Positions 22,351 to 33,464 of a DNA stretch of 64,000 bases are shown in pieces. Both the position numbers and the translations under genes were made by a program. Location: positions 21,721,586 to 21,785,585 of the forward strand of contig NC_080589.1 in the NCBI RefSeq assembly GCF_029962835.1, in the 5' to 3' direction. The notes beneath the pieces are model-generated. The model was not told the DNA's origin and searched no databases. It saw nothing but the letters and a program-made list of their open reading frames with translations. This DNA is from Magnolia sinica (taxonomy: Eukaryota; Streptophyta; Magnoliopsida; Magnoliales; Magnoliaceae). How positions within the stretch are numbered: position 1 is the stretch's first letter; every line of letters starts with the position of its first letter.

Positions 22351-23099
22351 CTGCATTTCCCCCACCGATTCTGTCTTTCCTTCCTTCCCTGAATCCTCCT
22401 TTCTTTATGTTTCTCAGGGGCCCAGAGGTTGGTGGATTAGCTCTGGTGTGACCCAACTCAACACGCTTGGCCTGCTCTGGTGAGTTGGCGAACCCAACTG
22501 ACCCAACGCTTAGCTGGACAGTGGTGATGGTGGGCCGCATGAAGGTCGCAAGTCTAGTTAGAGTGTGGTTCTGGGTTAAGAAGGTGGGTCATGCACAGAT
22601 CTGGACTCAGCTAAACGAGTCGTGCCCCATACCTAGTGAAACCTTCTCTCGACACGTCTCGATGTGGGATTCTACCGTCAGTGAAACCTTCTCTCACACC
22701 TTCCTGAGGCTCTCTTTCTTTCTCTCCCTCTCTCTACTTCTCTTAGCAGAGGTGTTGCTGGTCTGCATTGATTTAACTCGATCCGAACAGACTGGGTCGA
22801 GTTAGTGCGGCACCGAGTTGCACCTACCCTACACTCGATCACTCTCTCTCCTTTCCTCTATTCTCTCCCCTTTTCTCTTTGAATCCCATGGTGAGAATCC
22901 CGAGACGAACACCTCCTTATATAGCCGTGGAGCACGCTCGAACGTACCATCCAACGCCGGTGAATAGGTGACCACACTCACGTGCAATCCTCGGGTTTTC
23001 GCATACATGGGACCCACCTTTACCAGGGATGTGTTTCTGCTGCCAGGGCCCACCAAAAAAGCAAACTTTTATTGTTATGGGGTCCATCCCATCGCAGTG
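22351..23099. other. No recognisable gene
   Basis: Pyrimidine-rich sequence with TCTCTC stretches. Short frames here are not supported by any family. Confidence 0.3.
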
Positions 23100-24818
23100 T
23101 GGATAAAGGAAATTAGAGTTAAATGAATTAGAGGAGCTGAGGAGAGATTCCTATGAAAATTCTAAAATCTACAAAGAGAAGACCAAAGCTTTTTATGACA
23201 AAAATATCCTGAGGAAGAATTTTGAACCTCAGCAAAAGGTCCTATTGTACAATTCCCGTCTCCAGTTCTTTCCGAAAAAGTTAAGATCAAGATGGACAGG
23301 CCCCTTCATTGTGAAGAATGTTTATACTCATGGGCTGTTGAAATTGAGAATCCACGTAATGGCAATGTGTACAAGGTTAATGGTCAGAAATTGAAGCCTT
23401 ATATGGAAAACTTTCATTTGGGAGAGGAGTCCTTCCCTCTTCATGAGCCAGAATATTCAGAATGATGCTTCTAGTCTGACGGAGCATTTCTGTAGGATTT
23501 GTATCATATTCAATTCTTTTTAGTGTCACATAGTAGGTAAGTTTTTCATGGTAGGTATTATCTACCCTTTCTTTTATTTTTATTGTTCTCTGCATTACAT
23601 TATCATTACATTGGGGACAATGTAGATTTTAAGTTGGGGGTGTGGATAGTCATCCATGTGAAGGTTTTTTTTTTTAGGTTTCAGTTTATTTTATTATTTT
23701 TAGGTTTCAGTTAGGTTTAAGTTTATTTTTTTAGGTTTATAGGAAATTTTTTTTCAACATTTTCAAAATAATATTTTTATATACAAGAATGTGAACATGA
23801 TATTTTGCGAATTCCAAAGGCAAAGTTAATACTTAGTGTAGGTTGATAGTAGTTAGAAATCTAATAATTGAAAATTATAGACTTGAGTTCAATTATCTAA
23901 TCACTAGTTTAAAGTGAGTTGTAATTTGATGTACTGAATTCACAATACACTCTAGCTAACTAAGTGAGGAATATGATATGTGAACTAGAATAACAAATTT
24001 TGATTTAAACAAGGTTGAATGAACTAGTACCATTGATATATGCTTAAAAGAGAGAATATTGAAGGGAAAAAATGATGATAGAAAAAGAAATTGTTATTAT
24101 AGAGCGTGAATGCAATGACCATAACAATCGTGTCAGTAATCCGGAGTACGGATACCTAAGTATCCATTACTGTTACCATTACAAGTACGATATCTTATGT
24201 TATGAAGCAAACCTGGTGGGAATCTTCATCTAAGGGTGGTCTATAATAATGAGAATATGATGATAAAAGAAGAAATGTCATGAAGAAAATGAGATAACTA
24301 GAGATTTCATATTCTTGGGATGATTGAAAGGAGTTAAGATAGGGAACATGCATATTTCTTAAAGTTAGAGTAGTGTCACGGAGCACCTAAGAATATTGGA
24401 TAATAACTATTCTAAATTTTGATTAGGTCTCTGAACTTAAGGATATAATGGATTAGAAAATTGAGATTCTAACTAACTTCAGACTTAGGGTAAGTATTGT
24501 TTTGTTTTGAAATTCATATGATGAATGAAAGCATAATTGTATAAATTTGTGAGTGTTGAACTATTTTTCATATTTTCAATGTTTGTGGGTAACATTTCTG
24601 GAAACTCTCACGAGACTATAACTCATCCACTAGGGGAAACCTAGGGGTTTAAAGGCTTGTTGCATATGCTAAATGCAATCGAGATTACCTGCGAAAGTGG
24701 TGTAGTTAGAATTTTATTTTCATTTTAATTTTGTTTTTATAATTAATTTTTATTCTTATTTTTATTTTTCTTCATTTTTTTGCTCAGGACTAACAAAATG
24801 TTAGTTAGGGAGTGTGTT
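23100..24818 (+). mobile_element. Ty3/Gypsy internal 3' part (end of integrase and 3' untranslated region)
   Basis: The sequence to about 23.46 kb encodes an integrase C-terminal region of the Athila/Tat-like type ([38 protein letters not shown]). It is followed by a TTGGGGACAATGTAG / TAAGTTGGGGGTGTGG tract and a 1.3-kb AT-rich untranslated stretch leading to the LTR. The rest of pol and gag is missing. A fossil. Confidence 0.75.
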
Positions 24819-26105
24819 GAGACTCAAATATTGTATAATTTTGCTCATTTATATATTGGTTTTATGAACATGAATCCACTTAATATTCTATTTTACTCAT
24901 GTATGTGTTGCAAGGTGAATTTAAGTGTTGGATTGAAAAGGGGTGTTAAAAGCATGAATTTGATGCTCAAAAATCACCAAGGCAAGGGATGGATCTTAGG
25001 AGACTAAGATTGAAGAATTCACATGCCAAAGATCCAAGAAAATCAAGTGACGAATAAAGAAAATCGAAGATTTGAAGTAAAGAATCCTGAAATCGTCCTG
25101 AAAAAGTGTATTATGAAGCTCTGAGGTCTATTTTGAAAAACTACGCAGCAGGAAATCTATTTTAAACAAACTGTACAGCGAGAAGTCTATTTTGAAAAAC
25201 TGCGTATATTTGAGGCGATTTCTAGGGTTTTTCAACTTTGTACGAAAATTGGAGTTCCCTACTTATAAATAGGGCTTCCTAGGGCATTCATACGCATCAT
25301 TCAAGACATCCCAAAGCAAGAATTAGGGTTTTTAAAGAGTTTTTAATTTTATTAAAGTTCTATAAGTTGTTGTTTTTTTTAAAAATCTTTTCTATTTGCA
25401 TTTATTTCTTTCTTCTTGTTTTTTCTTTCTTATTTTAATTATGTTTTTCTAAGTTCCTTCTAGCCCAAGCTAGAAGGGAAGCACATGGGTTTAATAATTC
25501 TTTAAGATTATGATGATTGATTGTTTTAATGATGAGAAGAATGGTGTATGCATGTTATCTATTATTTAGGTTTTGTTTTTTACTCTCTTGTGAGATCCAT
25601 ATATTTCCATCATATGAGTTCCACATTGATGGATAAGCTTACCCTAGATCAATCAGATTTCCTAGATAAGAGAGGTTCTCAACCTGTTATATTTCTTTGA
25701 TTTTCATTATCTCATTGATATTGGATTCTTAAAATCACTGACGCTTGAGAATATATATCAATGGTGCAAATCCATGATTTTCTATTTTTTATATCATTTA
25801 TTAAAATATTTAAACTGTTTTATTTTTCAATTAGGTTGACCATAGTGATCAGATCCTAGTTATCCAAGTCATCATGATTTTGAAACATTAACTTATATGT
25901 GGAACTTTAAAGCTTGGGTGTTATTTTATTCAGTTGAATTACATTCATTCAAAAATCTCAAAATCAAATCATCAATTTAGCTTTTATTACTTAGTTTGTT
26001 TTGCATTTGATTTTTTCCTTCTCACAATTCATTTCCCTGTGGGATCGACCCTGTATTCACGAGATACTACTTACGAACCTCTGCACTTGGAGGCAAGCAA
26101 TCAAG
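24819..26105 (+). mobile_element. Ty3/Gypsy 3' LTR
   Basis: It starts TGTTGAGACTCAAATATTG after GTTAGTTAGGGAG and ends near GAGGCAAGCAATCA, followed by AGTTTTTGGC, the usual context of these elements' primer site. About 1.29 kb. Related LTRs are at 951, 15231 and 19994-22066. Confidence 0.65.
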
Positions 26106-26464
26106 TTTTTGGCCATACAAACACCAACCCGATAAAACTTGGGTTGGGCTCGGGTTGAGGTCTCGGGTTGCCTGACCCAACACGAACCTGATTAATATAT
26201 AAGTTCCTTATAAATTAATTATAATTAAGTGCAAATCATTTGTGTTGAAGGCAAAGAAAATTCCAAATGTCGACTGCTTTTATTGGTCCACATCATTTTC
26301 GATGACTCATCTCACATGTAAACTCCTGCATGTCAACATCACATCAAGGGACAATATATACGTTGACTTCCCATTCCAGAGTGCAACTTGTCAATGACTT
26401 AAAATAATAAAGAAGAAGAGGATAGAGAGAGGAGAAGAGGGAGAGAAAGGGAAGAGAAAACATT

Positions 26465-26505
<41 letters not shown>

Positions 26506-26713
26506 AATGCAGTATTTTTTATTAATAGAAATAATGCAAAAGACCAAACTACCTTTAAAGATTAATATAAAAGGACAAAATATTCTAACGATGCATAATA
26601 ATTTCAACACAAATCATTATAAAGCAGTCATATAACTTGAAAATTTCGAGAATTCTTGCAAGATACTTTTGTTACCATAATATTTGTTAATTCTTGCAAG
26701 ATACTTTTGTTAC
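26106..26713. other. No gene; GA run and a short direct duplication
   Basis: A (GA)n run lies at 26467-26502. Just before the minisatellite, AATTCTTGCAAGATACTTTT appears twice about 41 bp apart. Nothing coding is supported. Confidence 0.5.
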
Positions 26714-27440
26714 CGTGAAGTGAAGCGAATTGACCGTGAAATGCATGTAATTGACCGTGAAATGCATTGAATTGGCCATGAAGTAAAGGGAATTGACCAT
26801 GAAATGCATGGAATTGACCATGAAGTGAAGGGAAATCACCAGAATTGACCATGAAATGCATGGAATTGACCGTGAAATGAGGGGAATTGACCGTGAAATG
26901 CATGGAAATGACCGTGAAGTGAAGGAAATTGACCGTAAAATAAAACAGAAACGCCGGAATTGACTGTGAAATGCATAGAAATGACCATGAAGTGAAGGGA
27001 ATTGACCGTGAAATGCATGGAAATGACCGTGAAGTGAAGGGAATTGACCGTGAAATGCATGGAAATGACTGTGAAATGAAACAGAATCCTCGGAATTGAC
27101 CATGAAATGCATGGTAAGGACCGTGAAGTGAAGCGAAGTGACCATGAAATGCATGGAAATGACCGTGAAGTGAAGGGAATTGACCGTGCAATGCATGGAA
27201 ATGACCATGAAATGAAACGGAATCACCGGAATTGACTGTGAAATGCATCGAATTGACCGTGAAGTGAAGGGAATTGATCATGAAATGCATGGAATTGACT
27301 GTGAAGTGAAGGGAATTGACCATGAAATGAATGGAATTGACCGTGAAGTGAAAGGAATTGGTCATGAAATGCATGGAATTCACCGTGAAGTGAAGGGAAT
27401 TGACCATGAAATGAATTGAGTTGACCGCGAAGTGAATGAA
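26714..27440. repeat. 21-bp minisatellite arranged mostly as 42-bp dimers
   Basis: Units alternate between GAATTGACCGTGAAATGCATG and GAATTGACCGTGAAGTGAAG-type 21-mers, about 34 in all. They are broken at intervals by a variant containing AAACAGAATC or AAACGGAATC. Because 21 is a multiple of three, several minus-strand frames stay open for up to 259 codons of HFTVNS-type repeats. I read these as a by-product, not proteins. Confidence 0.92.
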
Positions 27441-27704
27441 ATGGATTTTTGACCATCGACCTGATGGAATCTTTGAAAATAACTAGGTTGGTTGGCTAAA
27501 TTAGCTTCTCTTACCCCAAAATCATATATGGTACGTCAAGTAACTAATTTTGGTTTAGAAGATATTCTTGTTAAATGAATAAAGAAATAAATGAAAAAAA
27601 GAGAGAAATTTTTTTTATATGCTTATATATACATATTTATATAAATATATATTAGAGAAAAATGTAGGTAGAATAAATTTTTTCATGTAAAAAATAAAAA
27701 TTTA

Positions 27705-27735
<31 letters not shown>

Positions 27736-27759
27736 GAAAAGAGAGTGCATCGCACTACG
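27441..27759. other. No gene; AT-rich with (AAT)n
   Basis: An (AAT)n run lies at about 27706-27733. Nothing else is supported. Confidence 0.6.
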
Positions 27760-27905
27760 GCTATGGCTACGGTTATAATCCGTAGCTATAGACCCAGATC
27801 TGACCCGGCCGACCCCGATTTGTTGTCCCCCATCTTGCGATCGGCGGGTTATTGCTACGGTTATAGCTATGGTTATAGCTACGGCTATAATCCATAGCTA
27901 TAGGA
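27760..27905. repeat. CTACGGCTAT-type subterminal repeats
   Basis: CTACGGCTATGGCTACGG, its inverse CCGTAGCTATAG, and GCTACGGTTATAGC variants recur in both orientations around a GC-rich core. That suggests the two ends of a small DNA element whose boundaries I cannot fix. Confidence 0.45.
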
Positions 27906-28508
27906 ATCACCCTGCGCAGGGGCATTTTCGACCTTTGGCAAGTCATCCGTACAGCTGGGGCATGTTCTGGTCAGGTAAAATGGGGTAGGTTTAAGCGGAT
28001 AAATGGGTCGTACAGTGGTAAATTTCTCTTTAATTATGTTGCATGATTCTCTCCATGTGCTGCGCAATGTCCCTCTCTACTGGACGGAAATGTCAAGTGC
28101 ATTCGAGCGAGTGTATTTTGTAATTGTATTCGCAGGCAAACGTACCAAAATACATGATCCAAGCCGATCATCAGGTGGACCTCGCCATTTTAGATGGAAA
28201 AAAAAAAAAAGACAATATGAGAATCTTCGGTGCTACAGGTTTATATTCATGTGGACTTGTGGTTATATATTTGTAATCGTCCGTATCTTTGGACGCATAT
28301 AGTCCATTGGATGAATGGACTGTGTTGGAATCCATGCTTCGGGTCCCATCTGGTGAGTGCCTTGAGTCTGGTACATTGGTATGTGTAGCGGTTATAGGAG
28401 GGTTCTTATATTATTTCCTTAAAAAGGATGTGCTGTGGGTAAGGGCCAAAATGGGTGGCCCACCTGCCAGTGCAACAAGGACAAGGGGGAACGGATTGGC
28501 TACTCCCC
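27906..28508. other. No recognisable gene
   Basis: Non-coding and repeat-like, with an A run at about 28198-28210. Confidence 0.3.
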
Positions 28509-29003
28509 CTGACACCAGCCAATGGCTAGTGGTCGGTGCTCTGTGGGCCCCACCATGATGTATGTGTTTCATCCATGCCGTCCATCTATTTTTAAAGATT
28601 ATTTTACGGCATGAGACCAAAAATGAGATATATCCCAATCTGAAATGGACCACATTACAGGAAACAGTGTTGAATGAGCGTCAACCATTAAAAACATTTT
28701 GGGGGCCATAAAAGTTTTGGATCAAGATGATTTTTGTTTTGCCCCTTCATCTGGACCTGTATGACCTAATAAACAGATTGGATGTCAAATAAACAGTATA
28801 GTGGGCCTTAGGAGGATTTTAATGATGGATATCCAATCACTATTGTGTTTCATGTGGTGTGGTCCCCCTGAGATTTATATACCTCTCATTTTTAACACAT
28901 ACCCTAAAATGATCTTTAAAAATGGATGAACGTAATGGATGAAATAAATACATCATGGTGGGGCCCATAGAGAACCGACCACCAGCCACGGGGCTAGTGT
29001 CAG
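28509..29003. mobile_element. Non-autonomous TIR element, family 1, copy 2
   Basis: The ends CTGACACCAGCC and GGCTAGTGTCAG begin inverted repeats that stay alignable for about 100 bp (GGTGCTCTGTGGGCCCCACC at the left against GGTTCTCTATGGGCCCCACC in the inverse right end). It is about 495 bp and non-coding. Its interior matches the copy at 5148-5634. No clear target duplication. Confidence 0.75.
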
Positions 29004-29049
29004 ATCTTGAGGGCTCACACTTCCACACTTCCTAACAGTCTCTGTTCCC

Positions 29050-29082
<33 letters not shown>

Positions 29083-29321
29083 TCCGGTGGTTGTTGCTAT
29101 AGTTAGGAGAGAGGAGAACAAGACGGAGAGAAGCTCCGACTTGGAAAGATTTAGATAAGTTGATTTTTAGTGCCTTTGTTTTATTTATGATAAATTATAG
29201 TTCGTAAAATTGAGCTAGTAGAAGCTTATTATCTACCATCGAAAAATCGAAGTACCTAGTTATTAGAAATTTGTGTGTTCCTTCTTTGACCCTAAACTTG
29301 TATTCCAATGCATTCCAAAAT
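29004..29321. other. No gene; (GA)n run
   Basis: A (GA)n run lies at 29052-29080; the rest is AT-rich and non-coding. Confidence 0.6.
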
Positions 29322-29336
29322 TCTTTTATTGAAGTT

Positions 29337-29467
29337 TTTTTTTTATTTTTTTTAAATTTTTATTCTTTTAAATTAGCTGGTTAGTACACCCCACTGTCAG
29401 TTCACACTTCACCGTTAGCCACCCCCACTAGGGATTGATACTAAGACCTCAGTGTTGAAACGAGGTA
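29337..29467 (-). mobile_element. SINE with perfect 15-bp target duplication
   Basis: TCTTTTATTGAAGTT occurs at 29322-29336 and again at 29468-29482. Between them a T-rich stretch (inverse poly(A)) and a minus-strand body (TTTCAACACTGAGGTCTTAG, TATCAATCCCTAGTGGGGG) resemble the SINE at 14151. It sits next to, or within, a Copia gag fossil. Confidence 0.8.
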
Positions 29468-29760
29468 TCTTTTATTGAAGTTGTTCCTCTGTAAAGGTCA
29501 TACAACCGATCAGACGGTGTGTTGAGAATGTGACCGCGACACATCAGTTCATCTTCTTGTTGTTTGATTCTAGCAGTGATCTGTTTTGAAGTGTCGTTGT
29601 CGATTGCTTTTGGTAGAGTTTGTATATTAGGGTCTAGAATGTAGAATATCTTCAATGCAGTGAGAAGAAACTTCAACTTGTCTTGCCATATGGAGAAGTT
29701 AGTACCGTTGAATCAGTCTAGTCTGATCAAGTCATGGTTCATCAGTTTGAAGATGCAACA
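29468..29760 (-). mobile_element. Ty1/Copia gag fragment
   Basis: The minus strand encodes a Copia gag N-terminal piece (LKFLLTALKIFYILDPNIQT, then a KQITARIKQQEDELMCRGHI-type stretch). Only this fragment remains, cut at its 3' side near the SINE. A fossil. Confidence 0.65.
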
Positions 29761-30734
29761 CTTTTGGTATTCATGAATTAAGCTTTAAAAATGCTGAAAA
29801 ATATTTGACAAATAATATTGGAAATAGAAAAATAAAAATAAAAATAACACCAGGCTTAATCATGTATGTAATACGCTGTCCTTAAAGCTTAATTCGACCC
29901 ATTCTCAATTAAAATTGAAACTGCTGATGGGTTACAGGGGAATTGCTTTTAGGATAAGACAAGCGTTTTTTATTAAGGTCTTGTAGGCAGCAATCACAAA
30001 GGGACCTTAATAAAAAATTTTATTACACAGTTTGGAACTCTGGAAAATTTTGCTGAATGATTGAACTTAATGAATGAAATAAGGTTCAAGTCACATAGCA
30101 AGTCCTTCTTTAATAACCTTAAAAAGAACCAAAAAAAAAAAACTTAGAGAGATCAAATTGGATTAAATTTGTTGGACTTGGATAATTCTGGACGTGGAGG
30201 GTCCAGTTTATATTGCATCTGGGGTGACCGTCCCAAGCCACTTCGCACGGTATCGCGATGGTTCGCATAAGGTCGCGAGGGAGTGAACACTTTATGACAC
30301 AATGCGCAAATGCAAAATGTGCCATCTAGCGCCACTACAGCTACACTACCTATGATCAAACCCGAGTGCCTGCAAGCATGTGTAGCACTAGAACACACAA
30401 ACCAATCATCTCTATCTATATTTCTCCAAGTAAGAATAATCCACACTCAAAGACTTGTAAACAAAAAGTTTTCTCCCACTCTATACGACGTGGGACTAAA
30501 CAAAAAACACTTTTCTTTGTTTGTTTCAAATTCGTTTTTTACAATAAACGAAATTTCAAAGTTTTTTTTTTATATAAAAATTTAAAAAAAAAAAAAGCCA
30601 AAATCTCAACAAGGGTGATTTGTTGTATGGAACCGGCTTTGGATCAACTGAGTCCACTGGACCACGACAAGTCGCATAGTACTATTCGTCCTCATCTTAA
30701 ATCCATGTGAGCGGATTAGTTGTTAACCTTAATG
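29761..30734. other. No gene; possible Copia flank
   Basis: Upstream of the gag fragment on the minus strand. TTCTCCCACTCTATACGACG / TGGGAC-type sequence and poly(A/T) runs suggest LTR or leader remains, not provable here. Confidence 0.3.
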
Positions 30735-31160
30735 TGTGGGGCCCACATTGATGAATGTGTTTCACGTCCACTTGGTCCATTTATTTTTTCAGCTCATCTA
30801 AGGACGTTATCCAAATCTCTAGTAGACTAACAATGGAAAAAGTGGTGAATGACCATTAAAAGCTTCTTGTGTAAGAAGTTTTGGATTAATCTAATCTTTG
30901 TAATTTTCCTTCATCCCTTTTTGGTTGACCTTATCAATGAGTTGGATGGAAAATAAAAATTATGGATGTACTTATAGTGGGCCTTGCAAAGTTTTTAATG
31001 GTGAGCGTTCGATCATCACCGTTTGTTGTGGTGTGATCTGCCTGAGATTTGGATATGCCTAATTTTTCATACCATGTCCTAAAATGGGTTGGAAAAATGA
31101 ATGGAAAAAGTGGATATACAACATATTATCAAGGTGGACCATACGTTAAGAGTAATACCC
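30735..31160. mobile_element. Diverged relative of TIR family 1
   Basis: It shares the interior order of family 1 (GTGGGGCCCACATTGATGAA, a CATTAAAAGCTTCTTG block, TAGTGGGCCTTG, then TGTGGTGTGATCTGCCTGAG), but its ends are eroded. Confidence 0.5.
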
Positions 31161-32070
31161 ACCAAACTGTTACCTAGGTAACACCTAATCAACGTCCTAA
31201 ATCCATGATTTTGGTCACCACCTAAAAAATTACTTATAAGAATTCCGTTTGGTTAGAGCTAGGCACGATACAACTTGATTCGGCAGTTCATCCGACTCAT
31301 TCAGACCTAACTCGACCCAAACCGAGAGGGTGAGTCAATACAGACCGAGTAGACTTCATCCAATCCGAACTCAAACCGAGTTGAGTTCAGGTCACCCAAT
31401 AATTCGACTCGACTGGACCCGAAATTTGACTCGGTACTAACTCTATTCCATTCGAAACCGAACTCGTACATTAAAAAAAAGAAGAAAAAGAAAAAAAAGA
31501 AAAAAAGAAACCAGATTTGAAGTTTTAGATCTAAGATGCCATGTAGCTGATGGAGAGGTTGCAATTTTAAGAGGTGCACTTAGGTTTTGAGCTGTGATTT
31601 CAACCTATGGATACCTGCGGCACCCGACTCAACTCGGTTCTGACTCGACCCGACTTGGTACATGTGATCAGGTAAGACTCAGTCCGAGTTAGTTAAGGAT
31701 AGATCCGAACTCATATCAGGTCAGGCATGCTACCGAGTCAGGTTGAGTTTGTGTCAAGTTTTTTTCAGAACCAGGTCAAGTCGAGCCAGCCCTAACTCGT
31801 TCCAACTCGATTCGATGCCCAGCAATGTGGTGGTTCGTTGATCTACCAAAACGTGCATCTAACTATCTGATATACCTGCGGACCACCGTCCCTTTACATA
31901 GGAAAAAACGTGTGTTTTGGACTTGCTGGCGTATAAGATAAGATATCTAGATAAATGTCGACCACAACAAGGCGTTTATAGGTAGTCCCCAAGTTTTGTA
32001 TCAGCCGTTGATATGCTACAGGTGGCATCCCACAAGCGCATCTCCTAGACTCCTCCTTCAGAAAAACTTA
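31161..32070. other. No gene; GACTCG-rich repeat block
   Basis: 31.26-31.83 kb is GACTCGACCCGA-rich, like the block at 4.6-5.1 kb, and closes with TTCGATGCCCAGC. The rest is non-coding. Confidence 0.35.
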
Positions 32071-32444
32071 GATACTCCGCCGGTGTGATGGTTGATACGC
32101 AGGCACTAACTGTAAAGGTGGCATATAAGTAATTCAAATTGAACCGTCCAAAATTAGAGCCCTTATTTAGACAGATGTTAGGCTGAAATTTGTTATGGTT
32201 TGATTACAAAAGTAGCCGATTGTTTGATATTTACTGGACGGTACAGAAGAATATGAACTAACGGTTCAAATACATCTGCAAGTGTCCATCAGTCGGAGGT
32301 TACTATTGTTTAACTAACATAATCTTGATTCAACAATCTATCTACAGTGGTTCCTACAAATTGGACGGTTAAACATGAGTTAAATTCTGACACTGTTCAA
32401 TTTTTGAGTGCCTGCGTACCAACCATCTGTTCTGCCAGAGTATC
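32071..32444. mobile_element. MITE with about 38-bp imperfect inverted ends
   Basis: The left end GATACTCCGCCGGTGTGATG followed by GATACGCAGGCACT is mirrored by the right end, which in reverse reads GATACTCTGGCAGAACAGAT then GGTACGCAGGCACT. It is 374 bp and non-coding. The flanks TTA and AAA do not settle the superfamily. Confidence 0.75.
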
Positions 32445-32569
32445 AAAATAACTAATATCCCATAAATGGCGATCTGTAATTGCGTCTATAGACAGAACGA
32501 GAAAAATGTGACATCTATTAATGTTTTGCCAATGATGTTTGGTAGATTACATCTCAGCATTGTAATAGA

Positions 32570-32875
32570 ACACATGCAGACGATAGCCGTTGGATCTTAA
32601 TCATATCAATTGATCCAAACCGTTTATAATACGTACATCACCAACCTTAAAATTCTTAGATGAATTTTGTTTTCCACATTTTTACTATTCAAAATTTTAA
32701 TTTAAGCTTCCATATTCAAAGGAAAATAATTAAATGATCAAACTGTTGAAAATATTCAGATCTATAGATTTATTTTCTTTATCATCCCCCATCCAAGGTG
32801 AGGCCCATCATTTAAACGGTTTGGATCATTGAAAATAATACATATCCAAGGACTATTGCAACACGTAGGATATAT
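32570..32875. mobile_element. Candidate MITE with GATCCAAACCGTTTA inverted arms
   Basis: GATCCAAACCGTTTA near 32615 is inverted as TAAACGGTTTGGATC near 32815. The outer flanks also pair loosely (GCCGTTGGATC with CCTTGGATATG). Ends are approximate. Confidence 0.5.
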
Positions 32876-33464
32876 TCTCGCAAATCTATATATTAGGAAC
32901 AGGATCCGCAACCTACTTGTGCGAGTAGGATAGAAACCCCAGTCGCGGCAGCATGTTGTTACACGTGTGAGATATCTGGATCATTCATCAGGAAGCCAGC
33001 CATTTAAGTGACTTCGCTTGAAAATAAAGCTGGTCCATCAGGTGGGGCCACGCTTGTACTTGGGACATGAGTCACTGATCATTTCCTTTGGAAAATCAAA
33101 GTTTCCATACGTGTGATGATCAGACCAGCCTGATTACAGGGCAGTATACACAAACAGTGGGACCCACTTGATGAGTGTCCACGTCTTCACACGTGAACCG
33201 CACTGGCACATGTGTCCGTGAGTACGATTCTATTCCTACTCGCGCGAGTAGCCTTCGCGGTGTCCGCATATATAAAAGCTCCCCTAAGAAGGTACCACAT
33301 GTGCACTCACATCTTTCTTCCTTCAACAAAGGAGAAAGTGATTTTTGCAGGCTTGAGTTTGTGTCGCAGAAGAACAAACAAAAAGGAGAAGGAAAGAGAG
33401 GAAGGGTATCCGACTCCCATCAAAGAATCGAAACCGTTGAATCGACTGGTCACCAGAAGTGACA
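32876..33464 (+). promoter_or_regulatory. Promoter and leader of the lipase gene
   Basis: TATATAAAAG at 33269-33278 is a good TATA box, giving a leader of roughly 160 bases. Two CACGTG G-boxes lie upstream, at 32962-32967 and 33190-33195, which would suit light or abscisic-acid type bZIP/bHLH control (inference from motif knowledge). Confidence 0.55.

Noticed and set aside
26714-27440. CRISPR-like array of short repeats
   Set aside because: Units are contiguous with no unique spacers, and the context is a plant genome.
26628-27456. Long minus-strand reading frames of up to 259 codons
   Set aside because: They are translations of a 21-bp minisatellite; several frames are open at once because the period is a multiple of three.
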